A DNA stretch of 64,000 nucleotides from CAWIJK01 sp963836375 (lineage in GTDB: Bacteria > Actinomycetota > Acidimicrobiia > Acidimicrobiales > RAAP-2). The notes beneath the pieces are model-generated. The model did no database searches, was not told the origin of the DNA, and saw nothing but the letters and a program-made list of their open reading frames with translations. Below, one piece after another: positions 47,801-57,667 of this stretch (position 1 is its first letter; each line of letters begins with the position of its first letter). Where the stretch lies: assembly GCA_963836375.1 (NCBI GenBank), contig CAWIJK010000001.1, positions 682,001-746,000 of the forward strand, read 5' to 3'. A program made the translations under genes and the position numbers.

Positions 47801-50800
47801 GGCGGCCGACGAGGCGGTCACGACCAGGGTGGCCGAGCCGACGACGACAGAACCGGGCACGTAGCTGACCACGTAGTTGGGGTCGGACGCCCCGCTGCAC
47901 GAGGTCGGGTACGACCCCACCGGGCTCGAGGCGGTCGCCGTCGTCGAACAGGTCGGCTGGGTGGAGAGCGAGGCCGCCGTGTCGCCGTTCACGAAGCCGG
48001 CGTAGACGGCCCCGACCGGGCCCGGGCCGCTCCCGTAGGTGACCGAGGCCGACGAGGCCGAGACGGTGAGCGGGGCCGGGTCGACCGTGACCGAGCCGTT
48101 CACGTAGCTGAACGAGTAGTTGGGGTCGGACGCCCCGGTGCAGCTGCTGGCGTAGCTGCCCACGGCGTCCGCCGAGCTGGCCCCCGACGAACAGGTCGGC
48201 TGGGTGGAGAGCGAGGCCGCCGTGTCACCGTTCTCGAAGCCCGAGTAGCTGGCGGTGATGGTCGGCGGGGTACCCCCGTAGGTCATCGAGCCCGACGACG
48301 CGGTCACCACGACCGCGGCCGCGGCGACCGAGACGGTGCCGTCGACGTAGCTGATGGCGTAGTTCGAGTCCGACGCCCCGCTGCACGTGCTCGGGTACGG
48401 CCCGACCGGGCTGGCCGGGGTGGCCGTGGTCGTGCAGGTCGGCTGGCTGGTCAGCGAGGCCGCGGTGTCGCCGTTGACGAAGCCGGCGTAGCTGGCGCTG
48501 ACGGCCGGCGTCGGGGCACCGAAGGTGACGGTCGGGGACGACGCGGTCACCACCAGGCTGGCCGGGTTGACGGTCACCGTGCCGAAGGCGTAGGTGATCG
48601 AGTAGTTGGGGTCGGCCGCATCGGCACAGCCGGTGGCGTAGGCGCCGACCGGGCTCGAGGCGTCCGCCGCCGTCGTGCAGGTCAAGGCGGCCCCGAGGAC
48701 CGAGATGTCGTCACCGTTCTGGAGGCCCGAGACGATCGGGTCGATCGACGGCACGGTGCCGCCGTAGGTCATCGACACCGAGGACGCGGTGATCGTGAGC
48801 GCGGCGGGGTCGACGGTGACCGAGCCGGCGATGTAGCTGATCGAATAGTTGGCGTCGACCGCCCCCGAACACGACGAGCCGTAGGTGCCGACCGAGCTGG
48901 CGCTGGTGGCTCCCGTGGTGCAGGTCAGACCGCCCCCGAGGACGGCCACGTTCTCGCCGTTCTGGAGGCCCGACACGGTCGGGGTGATGGTGGGCACGTC
49001 GCCGCCGTAGGTGAAGGTCCCCGACGACGCGGTGATGCTGATCGGTGACGGGGTGACGGTCACCGACCCGCCGACGTAGCTGATGATGTAATTCGAGTCG
49101 ACCGCTCCGGCGCACGAGGTGCTGTAGCTCCCGACCGGGCTCGAGGCGCTGGCCGTCGTCGTGCAGGTCAGGGCATCGCCCAGCACGTCCGAGCTCTCGC
49201 CGTTCTCGAGGCCCGACACGGTGGCGGTGATCCCGCCCGGCGCGCTCCCGTAGGTCTCCATCTCCGAGGACGCGGTGATGGTCAGCGGGGCCGGGGCCAC
49301 GGTCTCAGCGCCGTTCACGTAGCTGATCGAGTAGTTGGCGTCGGCCGCCCCGGTGCACGAGGTCGGGTAGCTGCCCACCGTGCTCGAGGCACCCGCCGCC
49401 GTGGTGCAGCTGGGCTGGGTGGTGAGCGAGGCGACGCTGTCGCCGTTGACGAAGCCCGAGTACGAGGCGGTCACCGCGCCCGGCGCGGTCCCATAGGTCG
49501 TCGAACCCGACGAGGCGGTGACGACGAGCGGTGCCGCACCGACGGCCACCATGCCGTTCACGTCGGTGATCGAGTAGTTGGCGTCGGCCGCACCGGTGCA
49601 GCTGCTGGCGTAGTTGCCGACCGGGCTCGACGAGGTGGCGGTGGTCGAGCACGTCGGTTGGGTGCTGAGCGACGACGAGGTGTCCCCGTTGACGAAGCCC
49701 GAGTACGAGGCGGTGATGGCCGGGGCGCTGGCCCCGTAGGTCATGGTCCCCGACGAGGCCACCACGCTGAGCGGGGCCGGGTCCACGTCGACCGAGCCGG
49801 CGGCGTAGGTGATCGAGTAGTTGGGGTCGGCCGCCCCCGAGCACGTGCTCGGGTAGCCGCCGACCGGGCTCGACGAAAGGGCCGTCGTCGTACAGGTGGG
49901 CTGGGTGGTGAGCGAGGACGAGGTGTCCCCGTCGACGAAGCCCGAGTACGAGGCGCCGATGGCCGGGGCAGACCCGCCGTAGGTCATCGAGGCCGACGAC
50001 GCGGTGACGACCAGCGGCGCCTGGTTGACGGTCACCGACTGGCTGGACGATGCGCTGGACAGGTACCCGGTGTCGCCGCCGTAGCCGGCGGTCAGGGTGT
50101 AGGAGCCCGGGAGGAGCGCCGAGGTGACGCATTGGGCCTGGTAGGTGGATCCGACCAGGGCGAGCGGCTGGGCGGCGCACCCCGAGATCGGGTTGCCGCC
50201 GTTCAAGAAGGTCACCGACCCACCGCCATCGGTCGGGCTCACCGTGGCCGTGAGGGTGAGCGACTGGCCGTAGGTGGTGGTGGAGGCCGACGTGGCCAGC
50301 GTGGTGGCGGTCGCCGCCTTGGCCGGCGCGGCGATGGCGATGCTGTCGTTGCTCAGCGAACCGGCGAAGATGGCGGTGGCCGGGAGGGAACTGGCCGGCA
50401 GCGAGACCTCGACCGGGGTGTTGGTCTGGGTGGTCCCGCCGTTGCCGAGTTGACCGTTGGCGTTGTACCCCCAGGCGTAGACGGCGCCGTTCGAGCCGAT
50501 GGCCAGGCTGTGGTCCTCGCCGCCGGCGATCGCCGTCGGGCTGACCCCGGCGGCCAACGAGATCGCCGCCGGTACCTTGAGGTTGACCGCTCCGCCGTTG
50601 CCGAGCTGGCCGTACAGGTTGTAGCCCCAGACGTAGAGTTTGCCATCCGAGCCGATGGCCATGGAGTGCTCACTTCCGGCGGCGATCTTGACGGGGGAGA
50701 CCCCGGCCGGCAGGGAGACCACGACGGGTGTCACCGAGTGGCCGATGGTGTTGTCACCGAGCTGACCCATGTTGTTGTCGCCCCAGGCGTAGAGGTTGCC

Positions 50801-51503
50801 GTCCGAGCCGATGGCCAGGGTGTCCAGAGCGCCGGAGGCGATGGCGGTGACCGGGAGGGCGCTGACCGGCAGCGCGGCGGCCGTCGGCACCTTGGACTCG
50901 TTCATGTTGCCGTCGCCCAGCGCGCCGTTGCTCCCGTCACCCCAGACGTAGACCTGGCCGTTCGAACCGAGGGCCTCGCTGGTGTAGGAGCCGGCGGCGA
51001 CGGCGGTGGCGGCGACGCCGAGCGGGACCTTGATCGGCACCGAGCTGTTGGTGGTCGAATTGTTGCCGAGCTGGCCGAAACCGTTGTAGCCCCAGGTGTA
51101 GACGCTGCCGTCGGACCCGAGGGCCACGCTGTGGTCCTGACCGGCCGCCACGGCGATGGGGGTCACCCCGGCCGGGAAGTCCACCTTGACCGGGGTCGCC
51201 GAGTCGGTGGTCGTGGCGTTGCCCAACTGGCCGTCGGCGTTGCCACCGGCCGCGTAGAGGTTCCCGTCCGATCCGATGATCAGAGTGAAGTCGCCGCCGC
51301 CAGCGGCGGCGACCGGGCTGACCCCCGACGGCAGGGTCATGGCCGACGGTGTGGGCGAGTCGGTCGTGCGTGCCGTTCCCGAGCTGGCCGTTGCTGTTCG
51401 AACCCCAGATGTAGAGGTCCGACGCCGCCGCGGCGGCCGGTGACTCGCCGACGAGATCGACGGCCGTGTACGCCGCCATCGTGAGCACCGCCGAGCGCGG
51501 CAC
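44849..51503 (-). CDS. giant secreted protein: seven RCC1 repeats, Ig-like domain, nineteen MBG-type repeats
   Basis: About 2218 residues. The start (GTG at 51503) is followed by a weak signal-like stretch ending AAAAASD and the first RCC1 blade (DLYIWGSNSNGQLGNG). The frame then shifts by one extra base at 51366-51371; the rest is continuous. Seven WG..GQLG blades make a complete propeller. Next come one Ig-like domain (TTTYGQSLTLTATVSP) and nineteen ~80-residue MBG-type repeats (VTASSxSMTYGGxxPxxTASYSGFVNGD). The C-terminal ~190 residues resemble short beta-helix repeats (GAVSVTSNSGGVNVSDCS). No anchor or enzyme domain is visible. Likely a cell-surface or secreted adhesin. Long plus-strand frames over it are shadows of the repeats. 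Confidence 0.8.
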
Positions 51504-51849
51504 TCAACCACCGTGCCGTCGTGCCTCGGTGCAGTGAAACCCTGCCCGCCCCGCCCGATCCACCGTTTCGCATGCCCGCCTCCGCCTGCAGGTCGAACAC
51601 CCCAGCATCGGGGTATTCGAGATTGTCGGTTGCATCGTAAGAGCGGAGCCATTGCTCGTCAATCGGTTCGGGGCCTCCGTGCGGCGCCTCGCCGAGACGA
51701 CCCAACTCACGGTTCGGTCGTCTGAGCGATCAGGTTGTGTGTGCTCATATGACCGTCGGGGCGGTGTCGGCTTCGGGCGCGCCGTGGACCCACCGCGAAG
51801 GGCGTGGTGGGACTACCCGATGGCGAGGCCGGTCGGTAGCCTGCGGGCG
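51504..51849. other. intergenic, no gene seen
   Basis: About 350 bases of lower GC between the divergent MBG-repeat gene and yfiH. It must hold the promoter of the giant gene. No ribosome-binding site is seen before its GTG, so its true 5' end may be longer or damaged. No other features recognised. Confidence 0.4.
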
Positions 51850-51912
51850 GTGAACGCAGCGGCGCGCCGGTCGGGCCGGCGTCAGGTGGCCGTGGCGGCC
51901 ACCGGGGAGTGA
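51850..51912 (+). CDS. possible 20-codon leader ORF coupled to yfiH
   Basis: TAGCCT (51837-51842) lies 7 nt before a GTG that opens a 20-codon frame, rich in Ala and Arg, whose TGA overlaps the GTG of yfiH (GTGA). A leaderless mini-ORF providing translational coupling would explain why yfiH has no usable Shine-Dalgarno sequence. Support is positional only. Confidence 0.3.
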   Translation: MNAAARRSGRRQVAVAATGE

Positions 51913-52814
51913 GCGCCGCCGGGGGGTCGGGCCGCCGTCTCGGGGGTCCGCCCGGGCACCGGATGCGGCGCCACGGCGACCTCGAGGTGCTCGAGTGGCC
52001 GGCGCTGGTCGGCCTCGGCGTCGACGTCGTGGTCACCACCCGGTCGGGCGGGGTCTCGGCCGCCCCCTACGACTCGCTCAACCTCGGCCTCCACGTCGGC
52101 GACGACCCCGCCGCGGTGCTCGAGAACCGCCGCCGGGCGGCGGCGGCGCTCGGGGCCACCCCGGGCGACCTGGTGGTCGGGGCCCAGGTGCACGGGTGCG
52201 CGGCGGCCGTGGTCACCCGGGCCGAGGCCGGGTCGGGGGCCACGGCGGCGGCCGGCGCCCTGGCCGGGGTCGACACCCTGGTGACCGCCGAGCCCGAGGT
52301 GGTCCTTATGACCCTGGTCGCCGACTGTGTGCCGCTCGTCCTCTTCGACCCGGTGGCCCGGGTCCTGGCCACCGTCCACGCCGGCTGGCGGGGCACGGTG
52401 GCCCGGGTCCCAGAGGCGGCCCTGGCCGCCATGGCCGGCCTCGGCTCGCGGCCGGCCGACGTGGTGGCCGCCCTCGGCCCGGCGGTGGCCGCCGAGCGCT
52501 ACGAGGTGGGCGACGAGGTGGTTCTGGCCGCCCGGGAGGGACTCGGGCCGGCCGTCTCTGAGGCGGCGCTGCGGGCCGGCGCCGGGGGCCGGTGGCACCT
52601 CGACCTGTGGGCGGCCAACCGGGCGGTCCTCCTCGACGCCGGGGTCCCGAGCGAGCGGATCCTGGTGGCCTCGGTGCCCACCGGCTCACCCGGGCCCTTC
52701 TTCAGCGACCGAGAGCAGCGCCCCTGCGGGCGCTTCGCCCTCTTAGCGAGGCTCCACCCTGACGGCACCGGCCGGCCGGCCGGCGTGGCCGGGGTCCCGG
52801 GCGGGCCCCCGTAG
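51909..52814 (+). CDS. YfiH/PgeF-type purine nucleoside phosphorylase (laccase-domain protein)
   Basis: A 301-residue protein of the family once called polyphenol oxidase/laccase domain, now linked to purine nucleoside phosphorolysis and peptidoglycan editing. Motifs: TTRSGGVSAAPYDSLNLGLH, GDDPAAVLENRRRAAAALG, QVHG (His), VADCVPLVLFDP (Cys) and TVHAGWRGTVARV (His); these three are the zinc ligands. ATG at 51963 is an alternative start. In many bacteria the gene is near cell-division and wall genes; here murL and murD2 follow. Confidence 0.85.
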   Translation: MSAAGGSGRRLGGPPGHRMRRHGDLEVLEWPALVGLGVDVVVTTRSGGVSAAPYDSLNLGLHVGDDPAAVLENRRRAAAALGATPGDLVVGAQVHGCAAAVVTRAEAGSGATAAAGALAGVDTLVTAEPEVVLMTLVADCVPLVLFDPVARVLATVHAGWRGTVARVPEAALAAMAGLGSRPADVVAALGPAVAAERYEVGDEVVLAAREGLGPAVSEAALRAGAGGRWHLDLWAANRAVLLDAGVPSERILVASVPTGSPGPFFSDREQRPCGRFALLARLHPDGTGRPAGVAGVPGGPP

Positions 52815-52850
52815 CATGGGGGCCGCCCGAGCCCCCCGAGAGAGGCCCCG

Positions 52851-54197
52851 ATGACCCACGCCCCGGCGCCCGCCGACCGGTTCTGCTACGACGGCTACGA
52901 GATCGACCCCGGGCTCGGCCGCCTGACCTGTCGGTACTCGGTCGGCCAGCGGGGTTTCACCGAGCACGTGACCTTCGGGCCCGAGGGGGACTGGGGCGGC
53001 CCGGCGACCCGGGCGGCGGCCCGGCTGGTCTTTCTGCTCCTCGGCGTCTCGTACTACAAGACCTCGGCCCCGCCCGTCGTCGACCTGGGCGACACGGCGA
53101 CCACGGCCGCCGAGCGGGCCTTCTTGCGCACCTTCTACGTGGAGGGCCTGGGCGAGTTCGCCTACCGCAACGGCCTCGACCTGACCGGGTTGGCGGTCGA
53201 GGGACCCGACGGCGGGCCCGACCCGATGGTCGTCTACAACCCGGCCACCACCCGACCCCTGATCCCCTTCGGCGGCGGGATCGACTCGATCGTCACCGTC
53301 GAGGCGGTCCGCCGCCGGTTCCCGGCCAGCGCCCTGTTCATCGTCGACACCTGGAGCGACCGCTTCAGTGCCATCGAGCGCCCGGCCGCGGTGACCGGGC
53401 TGCCCATCATCAGAGCCGAGCGCTCGCTCGACCCCCAGGTGCTGCGGCCCCCCGGCGAGCTGGGCTTTCTCAACGGGCACGTCCCGGTCACCGGGATCAT
53501 CTCGGCCATCGCCGTGATGGCGGCCGTGCTCGGGCGGCGCGACACGGTGGTGATGTCCAACGAGTGGTCGGCCTCGGTCGGCAACCTGGTCATCGACGGC
53601 CGGGCCGTCAACCACCAGTGGTCCAAGAGCCTGGAATTCGAGACCCGGTTCCGCTCGGTCCTCGGCTCGACGTTCGGGGGGGGCCTGCAATACTTCTCCT
53701 TCCTGCGTCCCCACACCGAGCTCTGGGTGGCCCAGCGCTTCGCCACGCTCACCGGCTACCACCCGTGGTTCCGCAGCTGCAACCGGGCCTTCCACATCGA
53801 CCCGGCCCAACGGCTGGACCACTGGTGCGGGCGCTGCGACAAGTGCTGCTTCATCGACCTGATCCTGGCCCCGTTCCTGTCACCGCCCGAGCTGGCGGCC
53901 ATCTTCGGCGGGCGCGAGCCGCTGGCCGAGCGCTCCTTGGAGGACCGGTTCCGCGCCCTGCTCGGCAACTGGCCCGAGGTGAAGCCCTTCGAGTGCGTGG
54001 GCGACGAGGAGGAGTGCCGGGCCGCCGTGCTCGTGGCGGCGGCCCGACCAGACCGCTCGGACAACGCCATCTTGGGGACACTGGCGGCCGAGCTCCGCCG
54101 GGCCGGCGCCGGCGAGGTCCAGGTCGACGAGCTGCTGGCCCCGGTGGGCGAGCACTGCATCCCCGATGCCTACGCGCCCGACGATCAGCTGGTCTGA
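52851..54197 (+). CDS. murL: UDP-MurNAc-L-Ala-L-Glu epimerase
   Basis: A 448-residue protein resembling MurL, described in Xanthomonas, which inverts the terminal L-Glu of UDP-MurNAc-L-Ala-L-Glu to D-Glu. The recognisable parts are an ATP-binding-like PFGGGIDSIVTVEAVRRR, VMSNEWSASVGN, a Cys-rich WCGRCDKCCFIDL and the length. The identity rests on family knowledge plus the next gene being a MurD-type ligase, the known partner arrangement (MurD2-MurL). GAGAGAGG precedes the ATG. The murD2 start lies 32 nt inside its 3' end. Confidence 0.82.
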   Translation: MTHAPAPADRFCYDGYEIDPGLGRLTCRYSVGQRGFTEHVTFGPEGDWGGPATRAAARLVFLLLGVSYYKTSAPPVVDLGDTATTAAERAFLRTFYVEGLGEFAYRNGLDLTGLAVEGPDGGPDPMVVYNPATTRPLIPFGGGIDSIVTVEAVRRRFPASALFIVDTWSDRFSAIERPAAVTGLPIIRAERSLDPQVLRPPGELGFLNGHVPVTGIISAIAVMAAVLGRRDTVVMSNEWSASVGNLVIDGRAVNHQWSKSLEFETRFRSVLGSTFGGGLQYFSFLRPHTELWVAQRFATLTGYHPWFRSCNRAFHIDPAQRLDHWCGRCDKCCFIDLILAPFLSPPELAAIFGGREPLAERSLEDRFRALLGNWPEVKPFECVGDEEECRAAVLVAAARPDRSDNAILGTLAAELRRAGAGEVQVDELLAPVGEHCIPDAYAPDDQLV

Positions 54198-55553
54198 CCT
54201 CGGCGGTTCGGCCTCGGTCGGGCTCTGGGGCCTCGGGGTCGAGGGCAGGGCCAACCTGGCCCGCCTCGAGGCCCTCGGCACCACCCCGGTGCTGGTCGAC
54301 GACCGCCCCGCCCCAGGCGAGCTCGACGGCCTGGCGGTGCTGGCCACCGCCCAGGGGGGCCTTTCGGCCCTCGAGCACTGCGACGTCGTCGTCAAGACCC
54401 CGGGCATCAGCCGGACCCGTCCCGAGGTGGCCGCCCTGGAGGCCGCCGGGGTGGTCGTCGCCGGCGGCCTCGGCCTGTGGCTCCAAGAGGCCGATCTCGA
54501 CCGGGTGACCTGCATCACCGGCACCAAGGGCAAGTCCACCACCGCCGCGGTGGCCGGGCACCTCCTGGGCGGCCTCGGGCTCCGGGCCATGGTGGCCGGC
54601 AACATCGGCCGCCCGCCCTGGGACCCGGTGGCCGGCGACCAGTTCGACCTCTGGGTGGTGGAGGTCTCGAGCTTCCAGGCCACCGATCTGGCCTCGGCCC
54701 CCCCGGTCGTGGCCGTCACCTCGCTCAGCCCCGACCATCTCGACTGGCACGGCGGGACCGAGGCCTACTACCGCGACAAGCTGTCGCTGTGCACCCTGCC
54801 GGGATCCCGGCTGACCGTGGCCGACGGCGACAGCCCGCCGCTGCGAGGCCACCGCGAACTGCTCGGTCGCCAGGTCCGCTGGGTCGGGAGCGAGGACCCG
54901 GGTCTCGGGGGCCCCTGGGTCGAGGCCCTCGGGCTCTTGGGTCGGCACAACCGGCGCAACGCCCTCATCGCCCGGGCGGTGCTCGAGGCACTCGGGGTCG
55001 AAGGGGCGGCCGACCCCGAGGCCCTGGTGGCGGCGGCGGCCGGCTTCGTCGGCCTCGAGAGCCGGCTCCGGCCGATCGGCACCGTGGCCGGGGTCACCTT
55101 CGTCGACGACAGCCTGTCGACCAACGTGCTCCCCACCATGGCCGCGCTGGAGGCCTTCGGGGGCCGGCGGGTGGCCCTCTTGGTGGGCGGGCACGACCGG
55201 GGGATCGACTACACCCCGCTGGCCGAGACCCTGCGGCGCCGCGGCGACCCGACCCTCGTGCTCACCCTGCCCGACAACGGGCCGCGGATCCGCCTCGCCC
55301 TCGAAGAGACGGCGGGCGGGGGCCCCGGAGTCGACGTCGTCGACGGGGTCGACCTGGCCGCGGCCACCCGGGCCGGGTGGGAGTGGGCCCGCCCCGACGG
55401 CGTGGTCCTGTTATCGCCGGCGGCACCGAGCTTCGGCCGCTTCACCGGCTACGCCGAGCGCTCGGCCGCCTTCGCCCGGGCCATGGGCCGCTGCGCCGCC
55501 GCCGCCGGCCCCGGGCGGGCGGCCGGAGCCGCCCCGCACGGGGCGCGGCCTGA
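54166..55553 (+). CDS. murD2: UDP-MurNAc-L-alanine--L-glutamate ligase, MurD2-type; 3' end uncertain
   Basis: A Mur ligase of ~450 residues. N-terminal Rossmann domain (GLWGLGVEGRANLARLEALG; VVVKTPGIS), ATPase domain with TCITGTKGKSTTAAVAG, NIGRPPWD, VVEVSSFQATDL, and C-terminal domain with FVDDSLSTNVLPTMAALEAF, LLVGGHDRGIDYTPL and LLSPAAPSFGRFTGYAERS. The last block normally lies within ~20 residues of the end. Here the frame has no stop and runs on to 55965 through the opposite-strand oxidase gene, while a TGA at 55551 lies in another frame, so a base error near 55490-55550 is likely. Pairs with murL; adds L-Glu rather than D-Glu by inference. Confidence 0.82.
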
Positions 55554-55556
55554 CCC

Positions 55557-56927
55557 TCAGGGCGCCGGCAACAGGACGTTCGGGTTGAGCACGCCGGCCG
55601 GATCGAGGGCGCGCTTGATGGCGGCGAACGCCTCCAGCTCGGCCGCAGAACGGTTGAGGGCCAGCCAGCGCCGCTTGGCCGTGCCGATGCCGTGCTCGGC
55701 GCTGATGCTGCCGCCCATCGAGGCGGCCAAGCTCAGCACGGCGTCGTCGACCCGCTCGTCGTCGGGCGCCAGGCCGGTCACGTTGACGTGGATGTTGCCG
55801 TCGGCGGCGTGCCCGAAGAGCCACACCGACGCGCCCGGGGCGACCTCGGCCACGACTGAGGGCACCGTGGCGATGAAGTCGGCCAGCGCGGCGGCGGGGA
55901 GGGTGACGTCGAGCTTGTGGGGGGGCCCGAGGGTGTTGATGGCCTCGGTGTGGGCCTCCCGGTAGCGCCAGAGCTCCGCCCGCCGCGCCGAGCCCGCGGC
56001 CACCGCCACGTCGGCCACCGACCCCAGGGCGTCGACGGCCGCGGCCAGCTCGGCCGAGGGGTCGGCCGGCCCCGCCGCCTCCACCACCAGGTAGGCGCGG
56101 TGCGATGTGGCGAAGGGCCGGCCCAGGCCGGTGACCCGACAGACCAGGGCCAGTCCGTCGTCGAAGAAGAGCTCGGCCGCGGCCAGCGACCCGAGGCCCC
56201 GCCGCAGGTCGAGGGCGGCGGCGACCGCCGCGCCGACGTCGTCGAAGCCCACCAGGGCCACCACCCGCTCCGGGGCCGGGGCCACCAGCCGGAGGCGGGC
56301 CGCGGTGACCACGGCCAGGGTGCCCTCGCTCCCGCAGAGGAGGCCGGCAAGGTCGTAGCCGGTGTTGTCCTTGACCAGGCCCCCGAGGTGCGACACCACG
56401 GCACCGGTCCCGAGCACGGCTTCGATCCCGACCAGTTGGGACCGGGTGTCACCGTGGCGCACGACGTGGAGGCCGCCGGCGTTGGTGGCCACCATGCCGC
56501 CCACGGTGGCCGAGTCCCGGCTGGCCAGGTCCACCCCGTAGGCCCACCGGGCCGCGGCCGCCGCCTGCTCGAGCGCGCCCAGGGTCACCCCGGCCCCCGC
56601 GGTGACCTGGCCGGCCTCGGGGTCGACCGCCAGGGCGCCCAGTCGCCGCAGGCTGAGCACCACCTCGCCGCACAGCGGGACACCCCCGCCCACCAGGCCG
56701 GTGTTCCCCCCCTGGAGGCTGAGGGCGATCCCGTGCTCGACGCAGGTCGCCACCACGGCGGCGCACTCGTCGGTCGAAGCGGGCCGCACGACGACCGGGG
56801 AGTGGCCGCGGAAGCGACCGGTCCAGTCGGTGCAGTAGCCGGCGACCACCTCGGGGTCGGTCAGGACGTGTCGTTCCCCGACCACCTCGCGCCACGCGGC
56901 CAGCGCCGAAGGATCCGGCTCTCGCAT
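55557..56927 (-). CDS. FAD-linked oxidase (D-lactate / D-2-hydroxyacid dehydrogenase, GlcD-like)
   Basis: A 456-residue flavoenzyme of the vanillyl-alcohol-oxidase fold. FAD domain: VVVRPASTDECAAVVATC, LSLQGGNTGLVGGGVP, GAGVTLGALEQAA, GGMVATNAGGLHVVRHGDTR and GYDLAGLLCGSEGTLAVVT. C-terminal domain: WLFGHAADGNIHVNV and ISAEHGIGTAKRRW, the His cluster binding substrate and metal. Likely oxidises a D-2-hydroxyacid and passes electrons to quinone; exact substrate unclear (lactate, glycolate or 2-hydroxyglutarate). It follows the CADD-like gene by 40 nt. Confidence 0.87.
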   Translation of the reverse strand: MREPDPSALAAWREVVGERHVLTDPEVVAGYCTDWTGRFRGHSPVVVRPASTDECAAVVATCVEHGIALSLQGGNTGLVGGGVPLCGEVVLSLRRLGALAVDPEAGQVTAGAGVTLGALEQAAAAARWAYGVDLASRDSATVGGMVATNAGGLHVVRHGDTRSQLVGIEAVLGTGAVVSHLGGLVKDNTGYDLAGLLCGSEGTLAVVTAARLRLVAPAPERVVALVGFDDVGAAVAAALDLRRGLGSLAAAELFFDDGLALVCRVTGLGRPFATSHRAYLVVEAAGPADPSAELAAAVDALGSVADVAVAAGSARRAELWRYREAHTEAINTLGPPHKLDVTLPAAALADFIATVPSVVAEVAPGASVWLFGHAADGNIHVNVTGLAPDDERVDDAVLSLAASMGGSISAEHGIGTAKRRWLALNRSAAELEAFAAIKRALDPAGVLNPNVLLPAP

Positions 56928-56967
56928 CGTGGGGCCGGCCGGGCCGGGGGGGAGCCGGCCCGTCGGG

Positions 56968-57618
56968 TCAGGCGGCGACGGCCGCCGACTCCCGCTCGTC
57001 CAAGAAGGCCCACCAGGCCCCGGCGGCGGCGGCGGCGGGGTCCCGCACCTCGGCCGGGCGGGCGGCGAGGGAGGCCAGGGCGTCGAGGGACCAGCCGGCA
57101 TGCTCGGCCTCCATGGCCGCGTGCACGTCCCAGAACCTGGTGCCGGTGGCCGAGAATCCGTAGTGCTCGCGTAGGCCCGAGGACTTGGTCACGGCGATGG
57201 CGGCGGCCTGGGTCTCATAGGCGGCGACCATCGACAGGGCGGCGACCGGGTCGGTGGTGGCTGCGGCCAGGTGCAGGTCGATCAGGGCCGCCGTGGCCTC
57301 GTCGGGGGGAGCGTCGGGGACCGCCCCGGTCGCCTCGGCGAACTCCTCGAACAACGAGGCGTGGGCCTCGGGGACACCGAGTTCGTCGGCCAGGGTCCCC
57401 GCGACCAGGTCCCGGGCCTCTGACTCGGGGAGGCGGGCCACCAGGGCGGTCAGCACCGTGGGCAGCACCCGCTCGATATGGCGGTACTGCTCGGCGTAGG
57501 CGGCCAGCTCGCCCGGGGCCAGCCCGCCGGCCTCCCAGCGCCGGTAGAAGGGGTGGGCCAGCAACCGGCGCCCGATGAGCGCGTCGTTGAGGACCTCGGT
57601 GACCTGGTGACGATCCAT
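56968..57618 (-). CDS. CADD-like heme-oxygenase-fold diiron protein, candidate p-aminobenzoate synthase
   Basis: A 216-residue TenA/PqqC-fold protein. By recollected alignment to Chlamydia CADD, all six metal ligands are matched: E79, H86 (ADELGVPEAH), E135 (YETQ), H166, E170 and H173 (HAAMEAEH), with E170 in place of CADD Asp178. The self-sacrificing Tyr27 of CADD corresponds to Y25 in HPFYRRW, and Lys152 to K145. CADD makes p-aminobenzoate from its own Tyr side chain, bypassing PabABC. The folate genes lie 20 kb away and no pabABC gene is in the window. It sits between dedA and a FAD oxidase in one apparent operon. Could instead be another HDO family oxygenase. Confidence 0.72.
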   Translation of the reverse strand: MDRHQVTEVLNDALIGRRLLAHPFYRRWEAGGLAPGELAAYAEQYRHIERVLPTVLTALVARLPESEARDLVAGTLADELGVPEAHASLFEEFAEATGAVPDAPPDEATAALIDLHLAAATTDPVAALSMVAAYETQAAAIAVTKSSGLREHYGFSATGTRFWDVHAAMEAEHAGWSLDALASLAARPAEVRDPAAAAAGAWWAFLDERESAAVAA

Positions 57619-57667
57619 ACCGCGCAGAGTAGCGCGCCGACCCGGCGCGGGGCCTGATCGGCGGCGC

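Noticed and set aside
45368..49048. A 1226-codon plus-strand open frame opposite the MBG-repeat gene
   Set aside because: Its translation is a monotonous Arg/Gly/Asp-rich shadow of the repeats in the minus-strand gene, with no start signals or domains.
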